Below are positions 9,324 through 15,867 of a stretch of 64,000 nucleotides of DNA, piece by piece; positions within the stretch are counted from its first letter, which is position 1, and the number at the start of each line of letters is the position of its first letter. The notes beneath the pieces were generated by a model. That model saw only the letters and a program-made list of their open reading frames with translations. It did not search any database and was not told the DNA's origin. The DNA comes from Actinosynnema pretiosum (lineage in GTDB: Bacteria > Actinomycetota > Actinomycetes > Mycobacteriales > Pseudonocardiaceae), in the NCBI RefSeq assembly GCF_024171695.1, contig NZ_JAMTCF010000001.1, positions 611,061-675,060 of the forward strand. The letters are read 5' to 3'. The translations under genes were made by a program, and so were the position numbers.

Positions 9324-10775
9324 ATGGGTCTGCTGGACGGAGCGGAGTGGGCGGGGCGGCTGTTCACCGGGGAGTGGGTCCCCTCGGGGGCTCGGCCGGT
9401 GGTGGAACCGGCGACCGGTGACCGGTTGGGCGAGGTCGGGGTCGCGGAGGTCGGGGACGTCGAGCGGGCCGGGGGTGTGGCGGCTCGGGCCGGGCGGGCG
9501 TGGGGTGGGTTAGGCGGGTTCGAGCGGGCCGGGGTGTTGCGGCGGGCGGCGGCGTTGTTCGAGGAGCACTCGGACGAGATCGCCGGGTGGGTGGTGCGGG
9601 AGGCCGGGTCGACCCGGTTCAAGGCCGGGGTGGAGGTGTCGGCGGCGATCGCCGAGTGCCTGGAGGCGGCGGCGCTGGCGACCGCCCCGCACGGTGAGCT
9701 GCTGCACTCGCCGATGCCGAGGTTGAGCGTGCGGCGGCGGGTGCCCGCGGGGGTGGTGTCGGTGATCTCCCCGTTCAACTTCCCGCTGGTGCTGGCGATC
9801 CGGTCGGTGGCGCCCGCGCTGGCGCTGGGCAACGCGGTGCTGCTCAAGCCCGATCCGCGCACAGCGGTGTCGGGCGGGGTGGTGGTCGCGCGGGTGCTCC
9901 AGGAGGCCGGGCTGCCCGAGGGGGTGCTGCACGTGCTGCCCGGTGGGCGCGAGGTCGGCGAGGCGGTGGTGGACCACCCTGCGGTGCGGGTGGTGTCGTT
10001 CACCGGGTCGACGGGAGCCGGGCGCGAGGTGGGGGCGCGGGCGGCGCGCGGGTTGACCAGGTCGGTGCTGGAGCTGGGCGGGAACAGCGCGCTGGTGGTG
10101 CTGGCCGACGCGGACCCGGTGGGGGCTGCGGCGTGCGGGGCGTTCGGGAGCTTCGTGCACGCCGGGCAGGTGTGCATGGCGGTCGGCAGGCACCTGGTGC
10201 ACGAGTCGCGGTACGACGAGTACGTGGAGCTGCTGGCCGGGCGGGCGGAGGGGCTGCGGGTCGGCGACGGGCACCGGGAGGAGGTGGACCTGGGGCCGCT
10301 GATCGACGGGCGGCAGGCGGACCGGGTGGCCGACCTGGTGTCGCGCAGCGTCGCGTCGGGCGCGCGGGTGGTGGCGGGCGGAGGCCGCGACGGGCTGTTC
10401 CACCGGCCGACCGTGCTGGCGGACTGCGCGGACGCGACGCCGGCCTACCGGGAGGAGGTGTTCGGCCCGGTGGCGTGCGTGCGGCCGTTCCGGGACGTCG
10501 AGGAGGCGGTGCGACTGGCCTCGGACAGCGAGCACGGGCTCAGCCTCGGCGTGGTGACGGGGGACGTGGCGGCCGGGCTGGCGCTGGCCGACCTGGTGCC
10601 GAGCGGGGCGGTGCACGTGAACGACCAGACGTTCAACGACGACGCGAACGCCCCGTTCGGCGGGGTGGGGGCGTCGGGGTTCGGGCGGGTCGGCGGGGTG
10701 GCGGCGAACGCGGATGCGTTCACCGAGACGCAGTGGGTGACGGCACGACGAACGGTGCCGGGCTTCCCGTTCTAG
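9324..10775 (+). CDS. NAD(P)-dependent aldehyde dehydrogenase (benzaldehyde dehydrogenase-like)
   Basis: 483 residues, the usual ALDH size. ATG start (MGLLDGAEWAGRLF) with CGAGGAGG seven bases upstream; the open frame extends upstream only through repeat-rich DNA. ALDH signatures are all present: PFNFPLVLAIRSVAPALA in the cofactor region, SFTGSTGAGREVG, the catalytic base E250 in LELGGNS, and the nucleophile C284 in FVHAGQVCMA. A C-terminal EEVFGPVACV block and NDQTFNDD also fit. The family oxidises aldehydes to acids with NAD(P)+ in the cytoplasm. The early motifs and short N-terminus resemble benzaldehyde/vanillin-type dehydrogenases, but the substrate cannot be read from the sequence. It stands alone, flanked on both sides by repeat-rich non-coding DNA. 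Confidence 0.93.
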   Translation: MGLLDGAEWAGRLFTGEWVPSGARPVVEPATGDRLGEVGVAEVGDVERAGGVAARAGRAWGGLGGFERAGVLRRAAALFEEHSDEIAGWVVREAGSTRFKAGVEVSAAIAECLEAAALATAPHGELLHSPMPRLSVRRRVPAGVVSVISPFNFPLVLAIRSVAPALALGNAVLLKPDPRTAVSGGVVVARVLQEAGLPEGVLHVLPGGREVGEAVVDHPAVRVVSFTGSTGAGREVGARAARGLTRSVLELGGNSALVVLADADPVGAAACGAFGSFVHAGQVCMAVGRHLVHESRYDEYVELLAGRAEGLRVGDGHREEVDLGPLIDGRQADRVADLVSRSVASGARVVAGGGRDGLFHRPTVLADCADATPAYREEVFGPVACVRPFRDVEEAVRLASDSEHGLSLGVVTGDVAAGLALADLVPSGAVHVNDQTFNDDANAPFGGVGASGFGRVGGVAANADAFTETQWVTARRTVPGFPF

Positions 10776-11075
10776 ACGGGGGTGGAGGGCGAGGGGAAGG
10801 GGGAGAGGGCGGTAGACGGGGAGGGGTGCGGGAGCGCGGCCAGCGGGAGGCGGGGAGGCGGGCGCACGGGCACGGGCGAACGCGGGAACGCAGGTGCGCG
10901 GGAACAAGGGCCGCCTGGGGATACGGGCTGCTCAGAGACGCGGGCTGCCTGAGGGCGCGGGCGCACGGGGGTACCGGCAGGCGGGAACACGGACACTCGG
11001 GGAAGGGCGAACGTGGGAACACGGCGCGGAGAACGACGGAGGGTGGAGGCGCGGGCGCACAGGAAGATCAAACGG

Positions 11076-11153
11076 ACACAGCAGGCGGACACAGCAGGCG
11101 GACACAGCAGGCGGACACAGCAGGCGGACACAGCAGGCGGACACAGCAGGCGG
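11076..11153. repeat. six perfect 13-bp tandem repeats
   Basis: Six identical head-to-tail copies of ACACAGCAGGCGG, 78 bp in total, in non-coding DNA. Perfect identity suggests recent slippage or duplication. Confidence 0.95.
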
Positions 11154-11247
11154 AGAAAAAATACCCGGATACGGGTGCGTAGGCGCGCAGGCGCGGGGGC
11201 CGGGGCACCGGGGTTCGGACATGCGGACACGCGGGTAGTGGGGGCGG

Positions 11248-11302
11248 ACACGGGCACACGGGCACACGGGCACACGGGCACACGGGCACACGGGCACACG
11301 GG
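11248..11302. repeat. 8-bp tandem repeats (about seven copies)
   Basis: Six perfect copies of ACACGGGC plus a seventh partial copy, in the same non-coding region as the 13-bp repeat. Confidence 0.95.
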
Positions 11303-11454
11303 AATGCAGGCCCACGGGAACGCAGCCGCACGGGCACACAGGAGCCGGGTCGAGTACCAAGCCGCCGGTTTCGCTCAGGCAGGCCTGAGCACAGCACGTC
11401 ACGCCGGGGCGCGACGCCCGCCACGCCACGCGGGCGCCGCCCCCGGCGATCCGG

Positions 11455-11727
11455 TCAGTAGATGACGTACAGGTCCCAGTCCAACCAGCCCTCCGAGCAC
11501 AGGTAGCGCTTCCAGGACCCGACCTCCTGCCCCCGCTGCCCCGCGTTCTCGCACTCGCTCCGGTTCCAGTAGTCGTCCACGAACGACCACTCCCCCTCGG
11601 CGCGAGTTGGTTCGGGTGCTGCGGCGGCTGGCAGAGCACCGGCAGGCAGAGCGGTGACCGTGCAGACGGTCAGCGCGGCCAAAACGGTCAGTGCGAGTCC
11701 TGCGGTGCGGTGAACGGTGGTGCGCAC
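11455..11727 (-). CDS. small secreted protein (90 aa)
   Basis: ATG start with an Arg-containing n-region (MRTTVHR), a hydrophobic core (LALTVLAALTVCTVTAL) and a likely AAA-type signal peptidase site before EPTRAEG, so a mature chain of about 50 residues is exported. The mature part is Trp/Tyr-rich with two Cys (SECENAG and YLCSEG), likely one disulfide, and ends WDLYVIY. It resembles small secreted actinobacterial proteins of unknown role. The gene is divergent from the secreted metalloprotease at 12156, and an inhibitor or co-secreted factor is conceivable. I do not assign a function. Confidence 0.72.
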   Translation of the reverse strand: MRTTVHRTAGLALTVLAALTVCTVTALPAGALPAAAAPEPTRAEGEWSFVDDYWNRSECENAGQRGQEVGSWKRYLCSEGWLDWDLYVIY

Positions 11728-12155
11728 GGCGATGTCCCCCTTGAGATCGCTGAGTTCGCGTGAGGCCGCTCGGCGTGGTCGCCGGGGCCATCACCAAAGC
11801 TATTCGAGGTGACCTGGAAAAGTCGTCACTCAAAGGGGTTGACCTGCGACTACCTGGAGTCAACGCGGCAGGGCCGTGCCGCACGCGCCTTGTGTCGCGT
11901 CAGGCGCAGGGGGTGTGGGGTGTGGCCCAGCGCGGACGCGGGCGGCACGGCGTAGCGCGCGGGATCACGTGCTCCCGCGCACGTGTTTAGAAGAGGGCCG
12001 GATACGCCGCCGAATACCACCACCTTCGGCATCCCGAAGAGCGAGCACCGCCGGACCGGAAAACCTGTTCCGCTCCCGAACCGGCACCCCGCCCGCACCC
12101 GGCGGATCCGAACGTTGTCGCCGTCGGCACGGCGAACGCGCGGAGGACCTACCAG
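11728..12155. promoter_or_regulatory. divergent promoter region
   Basis: 428 bases between two divergently transcribed secreted-protein genes. It should contain both promoters. A short inverted repeat GGTTGAC...GTCAAC is centred near 11845. A Shine-Dalgarno-like CGGAGGA lies just before the ATG at 12156. No -10/-35 pair is convincing enough to place. Confidence 0.45.
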
Positions 12156-12896
12156 ATGCGGATCATCCACAAGGCCCTCGTCGGCGCGCTGGTGGCGCTC
12201 GCCGCCGCCCCGGTCGCGCTGATCCCCGCGCAGGAGACCGTGCTCGTGGCGGCCGAGGCGATCCTGGCGGGCCGGAAGCTGACCACGGCCGGGTCGGTGG
12301 CCTGCACCGAGACCGGATACGAGCGCCAGGCCTGGAAGCTGAACGCCGCGTACAGCTGGTACTACAACGGCTCTGCCGCGCCGAGCAGCGTGAAGTCCAC
12401 CGCGCTCGCCGCGATCACCTCGGCCACCGGCAACGCGGCCTCGGGCGCGAACCGCTGCGGCAAGACCGCCACCTCCGCCGCCCAGCAGAGCTACGCGGGC
12501 GCGACCACCAAGCTGTCCGCGCAGGTCGACTCGTACGGCCGCTGCCGGGGCAACGACGGCAAGTCGGTCACCTCGTGGGGCACGATGCCGGGCAGCATCC
12601 TGGCCATGACCTGCACCTACTACCGCAGCACCGGCGTCGTGATCGCCTCCGACACGCTGATCAACACCGCGAACACCTGGTTCACCACGATCCCGGCGAA
12701 CTGCGCGAACGCGTTCGACCTCCAGTCCACGATGACCCACGAGCGCCTGCACACGCTGGGCCTGGCGCACGTGAGCCAGTCCGCGAACCCGACCGCGACG
12801 ATGAGCCCGAACAACGCCCCCTGCAACACCGAGAAGCGCCTGCTCGCGCTGAGCGACTGGACCGGGTTGACCCAGCTCTACGGGGTCAAGAGGTAA
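12156..12896 (+). CDS. secreted metzincin-type zinc metalloprotease
   Basis: 246 residues with an N-terminal signal peptide (MRIIHKALVGALVALAAAPV) and CGGAGGA before the ATG. The zinc site is HERLHTLGLAH, exactly HExxHxxGxxH: ligands H195, H199 and H205 with catalytic base E196. A Met follows at about 216 (TATMS) as in the metzincin Met-turn. Even Cys content (ACTE, NRCG, GRCRG, MTCTYY, ANCAN, PCNTE) suggests disulfides, consistent with an extracellular enzyme. It should cleave proteins outside the cell; the substrate is unknown. Its 3' end overlaps the convergent sigma-factor gene by 11 bases. Distant similarity to matrixins is inferred from the motif only. Confidence 0.85.
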   Translation: MRIIHKALVGALVALAAAPVALIPAQETVLVAAEAILAGRKLTTAGSVACTETGYERQAWKLNAAYSWYYNGSAAPSSVKSTALAAITSATGNAASGANRCGKTATSAAQQSYAGATTKLSAQVDSYGRCRGNDGKSVTSWGTMPGSILAMTCTYYRSTGVVIASDTLINTANTWFTTIPANCANAFDLQSTMTHERLHTLGLAHVSQSANPTATMSPNNAPCNTEKRLLALSDWTGLTQLYGVKR

Positions 12897-14133
12897 CCAC
12901 CCCCCGCAACCGCCGCCTCAGGTGCCGCTGCTCGGCGAGGTTCGCGGTCACCGCGATGGCCCGCCGGTACGCGTCCGCCGCCTCCCCCGCGCGCCCGGAC
13001 CGCTCCAGCAGGTGGGCGCGCACGGCGTCGAGCCTGGGCAACCGGGGGTGCCCGGCCTCCAGCGCGTCCAGCTCCCCCAGTGCGACCGCGTCCCCCTCCA
13101 CCACGGCCTGCGCCACCACCCGGTTGAGGGTGATCGTCGGGTTCGCCCGCCCGGTCACCGCCTCCAGCACCCGGTACAGCGCCAGGACCTCGCCCCAGTC
13201 GGTCGCCTCCGCGCTGTCCGCCTCGGCGTGCAGCGCGGCGACGCACGCCTGGAGCAGGTACGGACCCGGTCGAGCGCCCCGGACCGCGCGGGCGACCAGC
13301 GCCGAGCCCTCCTCGATGAGCCGCCGGTCCCACAGCGACCGGTCCTGCTCGTCCAGCGGCACCAGGCCGCCGTCGCGGTCGACGCGCGCCGGGTGCCTGG
13401 CCTCGGTGAGCAGCATCAGCGCGAGCAGCCCGGCGACCTCCGCCGAAGCCGAAGCCGAAGCCGAAGCCGAAGCCCCAGAGGCCGGCACGGCGCGCAGCAG
13501 CAGCCTGGCCAACCGGATCGCCTCGGCGGCCAGGTCGGCGTCGCGGGGCGGCGCGCCGGTGGTGGTGTGGTGCGCCTCGGTGAACATCACGTACAGCACG
13601 TCCAGCACCGGCGTCACCCGCTCGTCGACCGGCCCCTCCCCCGGCAGCCCCAGTTCGGCGACCTTGCGCTTGGCGCGGGTGATCCGCTGCGCGATCGTCG
13701 CCTCGGGCAGCTGGTACACGTTCGCGATCCGCGCGGTGCTCAGCCCGGCCACGGCCCGCAGGGTCAGCGCCACCTGGCCCGACCGGGGCAGACCGGGGTG
13801 GCAGCACAGCTGGAGCACCAGCAGCGAGTCGTCGTCCTGCCCGGCCTGCGGCGGCTCCGGGTCGAGCAGCGCCGCCCGCGTCTCGCGCAGCCGCCGCCTG
13901 GCGTCGCCGCGCGCGTGGTCGGCGTAGCGACGGCGGGCCACCGCGACGAGCCAGCCCAGCGGGTCGTCCGGGAAGCGCTCCGGCCACTGGCGGTGCGCCT
14001 GGAGCAGCGCCTCCTGGACGGCGTCCTCGCACAGGTCGAACCCGGCGCGGCCGTGCGCGCGCAGCAGCCGGGCGAGGGCCCGCGGCGCGAGGTCGCGCCA
14101 CAGGCCCTCGGCCACCGGGGAACCGGCGGTCAC
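12886..14133 (-). CDS. ECF RNA polymerase sigma factor with long C-terminal domain (ECF42-like)
   Basis: 415 residues, much longer than a minimal ECF sigma of about 190. The N-terminal sigma2/sigma4 part is recognisable: FDLCEDAVQEALLQAHRQWP (region 2.2-like), GWLVAVARRRYADHARGD (2.4), and LSTARIANVYQLPEATIAQRITRAKRKV (4.2 helix-turn-helix). The C-terminal half (VMFTEAHHTTTG, ALMLLTEARHPAR, ACVAALHAEA) is the helical domain of the ECF group encoded beside DGPF/YCII proteins, here directly upstream with a GTGA overlap. The C-terminal domain is thought to control the sigma part; no classic anti-sigma gene is seen. A (gccgaa)5 microsatellite gives an Ala-Ser run at residues of about 221-231, between sigma and helical domains. 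The start is GTG. Confidence 0.9.
   Translation of the reverse strand: MTAGSPVAEGLWRDLAPRALARLLRAHGRAGFDLCEDAVQEALLQAHRQWPERFPDDPLGWLVAVARRRYADHARGDARRRLRETRAALLDPEPPQAGQDDDSLLVLQLCCHPGLPRSGQVALTLRAVAGLSTARIANVYQLPEATIAQRITRAKRKVAELGLPGEGPVDERVTPVLDVLYVMFTEAHHTTTGAPPRDADLAAEAIRLARLLLRAVPASGASASASASASAEVAGLLALMLLTEARHPARVDRDGGLVPLDEQDRSLWDRRLIEEGSALVARAVRGARPGPYLLQACVAALHAEADSAEATDWGEVLALYRVLEAVTGRANPTITLNRVVAQAVVEGDAVALGELDALEAGHPRLPRLDAVRAHLLERSGRAGEAADAYRRAIAVTANLAEQRHLRRRLRGVVTS
13442..13471. repeat. five 6-bp repeats (gccgaa) inside the sigma gene
   Basis: Five perfect hexamers on the plus strand encode alternating Ala-Ser in the sigma factor. The unit is two codons, so slippage changes linker length without breaking the frame. 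Confidence 0.95.
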
Positions 14134-14498
14134 GCGTCCCCGAAGTCGGAGAACATCACCGGGCGCAGTTCGAGCGCGAGTCCGGGGACCCGCGCGTCCG
14201 GGATGCGCTTGGCCAGCTCGACGGCCCTGGCCTCGTCCTCGACGTCGACCAGGTAGTACCCGCCGAGGAACTCCTTGCTCTCCGCGAACGGCCCGTCCGT
14301 CACCTCGGGCCCGTCGGCGCCGGGGCGGATCACCTTGGACCGGCTCCGGTCGGCCAGCGCCTGGGTCCCGACGAACTCGCCGCTGGCCTTGGTCTCGGCC
14401 ATGAACGCGGTGTGCCCCTCCTGGATCTCCCGCTGCTGGTCCTCGGTGAGCCGCTCCAGCACCTCGGAGTCGATCTGCATCATGATCAGGTACTTCAC
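14130..14498 (-). CDS. DGPF/YCII-related protein, partner of the ECF sigma
   Basis: 122 residues from a GTG start (VKYLIMMQIDSE) behind GGAGG. The DGPF signature is present as VTDGPFAESKEFLGGYYLVD, followed by the typical DEARAVELAKRIPDA helix and a VELRPVM-like end (ELRPVMFSDFG). These proteins are short dimeric ferredoxin-like folds almost always encoded next to ECF42-type sigma factors; their biochemical role is not settled. The stop overlaps the sigma start by four bases. The ribosome site is embedded in the 3' arm of a perfect 13-bp inverted repeat (14509-14547), so translation of the pair may be controlled there. Confidence 0.9.
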   Translation of the reverse strand: MKYLIMMQIDSEVLERLTEDQQREIQEGHTAFMAETKASGEFVGTQALADRSRSKVIRPGADGPEVTDGPFAESKEFLGGYYLVDVEDEARAVELAKRIPDARVPGLALELRPVMFSDFGDA

Positions 14499-14505
14499 CG
14501 TTCGG

Positions 14506-14547
14506 CCTCCTCGTGGTGGACCACCCGTTCGGCAGTCCACCACGAGG
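14506..14547 (-). promoter_or_regulatory. inverted repeat overlapping the ribosome site of the DGPF-sigma operon
   Basis: CCTCGTGGTGGAC (14509-14521) and GTCCACCACGAGG (14535-14547) are perfect 13-bp complements with a 13-base loop. On the minus-strand transcript the 3' arm ends in GAGG and runs straight into AGG, so the GAGGAGG Shine-Dalgarno is partly inside the stem. It could act as a translational lock or as a protein operator at the promoter. Confidence 0.7.
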
Positions 14548-14604
14548 TCGCCGCCGGACCCCTCGGGCACGACACGTCGCGCGGAGGAATTCCGGCGAAC
14601 CGGC

Positions 14605-15150
14605 TCAGCAGTTCCGGACGCCGGTGACGGCCCCCCACACCACCCCGTACCGCTGCCACGAGGGCGCGGCGGGCATGTGCCAGCTGGCGCCGCCGACGAA
14701 GTACATGGTCGAGCGGGTGCCGGGGGTCTGGTTGTCCTGCCAGGAACCGACGCTCAACCAGGGGATGTGCTGCCACGCGCAGGAGTACAGGGCGAGGCTG
14801 GAGCCCTGGCCGTCCTCGCGCTCGTAGGCGCAGAACCAGCCGAAGTCGACCCACCCGCCCCGGCAGTGGTCGATCTGCCCGGCCAGCGACCGCGAGCGCT
14901 CCTCGCCGGGCACGGCGACGGTGAGCACCGCCCCGTCGCGCTCGACCCGGTTCGCGGCGACCTGCCTGCCGCCCCACCGGGCCAGGTACCCGTCCACCTC
15001 GTCCTGCAGCCGGGTGGTCTGCGCCTGGGTGAGCCCGGACGCCCTGGCCTGGACCGCGAACCCGGCCGCCGCCGAGGCGGTGGGCGCGGCGCCCAGCCCC
15101 AGCAGCAGCAGGAGAACACCGACAACCGCGAGTCTGCTTCTCGGCACCAC
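14605..15150 (-). CDS. secreted Cys-rich protein, possible I36-type inhibitor fold
   Basis: The start is taken at a GTG (VVPRSRLAVVGVL) that gives a clean signal peptide (LAVVGVLLLLLGLGAAPTASA); a longer frame to 15300 adds 50 residues with no signal-like features. The exported part is about 155 residues: a helical segment with VQARASGLTQAQTTRLQDE, then an aromatic C-terminal half with Cys in IDHCRGG, WFCAYE, YSCAWQ and VRNC. The WFCAYE...GSSLALYSC pattern recalls peptidase inhibitor family I36/beta-gamma-crystallin-like domains common in actinomycete secretomes, but the match is weak. It lies near a secreted protease and an amidase, which fits an inhibitor or wall-related role without proving it. 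Confidence 0.65.
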   Translation of the reverse strand: MVPRSRLAVVGVLLLLLGLGAAPTASAAAGFAVQARASGLTQAQTTRLQDEVDGYLARWGGRQVAANRVERDGAVLTVAVPGEERSRSLAGQIDHCRGGWVDFGWFCAYEREDGQGSSLALYSCAWQHIPWLSVGSWQDNQTPGTRSTMYFVGGASWHMPAAPSWQRYGVVWGAVTGVRNC

Positions 15151-15310
15151 CGCACCCCCAACCGGAGGGCGACGGCCGTGGCCGCCGCCGCTAGCGAGGA
15201 CGGCGCCGCTGGCAGCGCCGGTAGTTCGGACCGTAGCAAGCAGCGCAGTGCCACGTGTTGACACTTTCAGGGGTACATCCATCGGGACTGAATGGACCAC
15301 GGGACGGGGG

Positions 15311-15775
15311 TCAGACGCCGGAGCGCAGTTGCCCGCGCAGCGCCCCGCCGGGGAAGTCCTCGTCGAGGGCGGTGATGTGGAACCGCTCGGGGAAGTCCTC
15401 GATCTCGCGCACCAGGTCGACGTCCACGGTGAAGCAGCGGGTGAACAGGGACTCCCCGCGCGGCGGTTCCAGCGACAGCAGCAGCGGCCCGTTCTGCCCG
15501 GCCGAGCCCCGGCGCAGCTGGACGTCGGTGGGCGGCAGCACGCGGCGCAGGCTCACCGTCGCGCACAGCTCGCCCTCGGCGGAGTCGTCGCGCAGGCGCA
15601 GCTTCGCGCTGCCGTCGCCGTCCTCGTCGCCGGGTCCGGGCACCACGTCGGCGCCCGCCAGGTCGGCCCTGCGGTGCGCCCAGCCCGCGTCGGCCTGGGC
15701 GGCCCCGAGCGGCGCCAGCGCGGTCAGTGCCAGTGCCAGCGCCGCCGGGGCGGTGAGTCTGCGGGTCGGTGCCAC
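15311..15775 (-). CDS. secreted CHRD-domain protein
   Basis: 154 residues. The GTG start at VAPTRRLTAP is chosen because GGAGGA sits five to six bases upstream; a GTG four codons earlier would place that site inside the gene. The signal peptide is LTAPAALALALTALAPLGAAQA. The rest follows the CHRD (chordin-like) plan: DLAGADVVPGPGDEDGDGSA opening, a strand-rich middle, QNGPLLLSL and the closing FPGGALRGQL, which matches the family's FPGGeIRGQL end. Bacterial CHRD proteins are extracellular and of unclear function. Two Cys (ELCATV and TRCFTV) could pair. A 74-bp hairpin lies immediately before its ribosome site. Confidence 0.78.
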   Translation of the reverse strand: MAPTRRLTAPAALALALTALAPLGAAQADAGWAHRRADLAGADVVPGPGDEDGDGSAKLRLRDDSAEGELCATVSLRRVLPPTDVQLRRGSAGQNGPLLLSLEPPRGESLFTRCFTVDVDLVREIEDFPERFHITALDEDFPGGALRGQLRSGV

Positions 15776-15784
15776 AACGTCCTC

Positions 15785-15858
15785 CACGGGTGTAGGGGGC
15801 TTTCCGGTCTGCCGAAGTTAGACCGTTCGGCGCAACCGGTTCACCCCCTACACCCGTG
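15785..15858 (-). promoter_or_regulatory. large nested hairpin between amidase and CHRD genes
   Basis: CACGGGTGTAGGGGG (15785-15799) and CCCCCTACACCCGTG (15844-15858) are perfect 15-bp complements. The 44-base interior has nested stems (ccggt/accgg and gccgaa/ttcggc). It starts nine bases after the amidase stop and ends at the GGAGGA of the CHRD gene. There is no T-run, so it may be a GC-type terminator, a transcript-processing or stability hairpin, or a small palindromic repeat element. Confidence 0.75.
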
Positions 15859-15867
15859 CGGGTGAGG

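Larger units (their letters stand above)
10776..11454. other. repeat-rich intergenic region
   Basis: About 680 bases with no supportable gene. It begins with purine-rich G tracts (10780-10870), passes through CGGG/CACGGG-rich sequence, and contains two clean microsatellites (11076-11153 and 11248-11302). The only open frames give Pro/Cys/Val- or Arg/Gly-rich low-complexity peptides. Confidence 0.7.
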
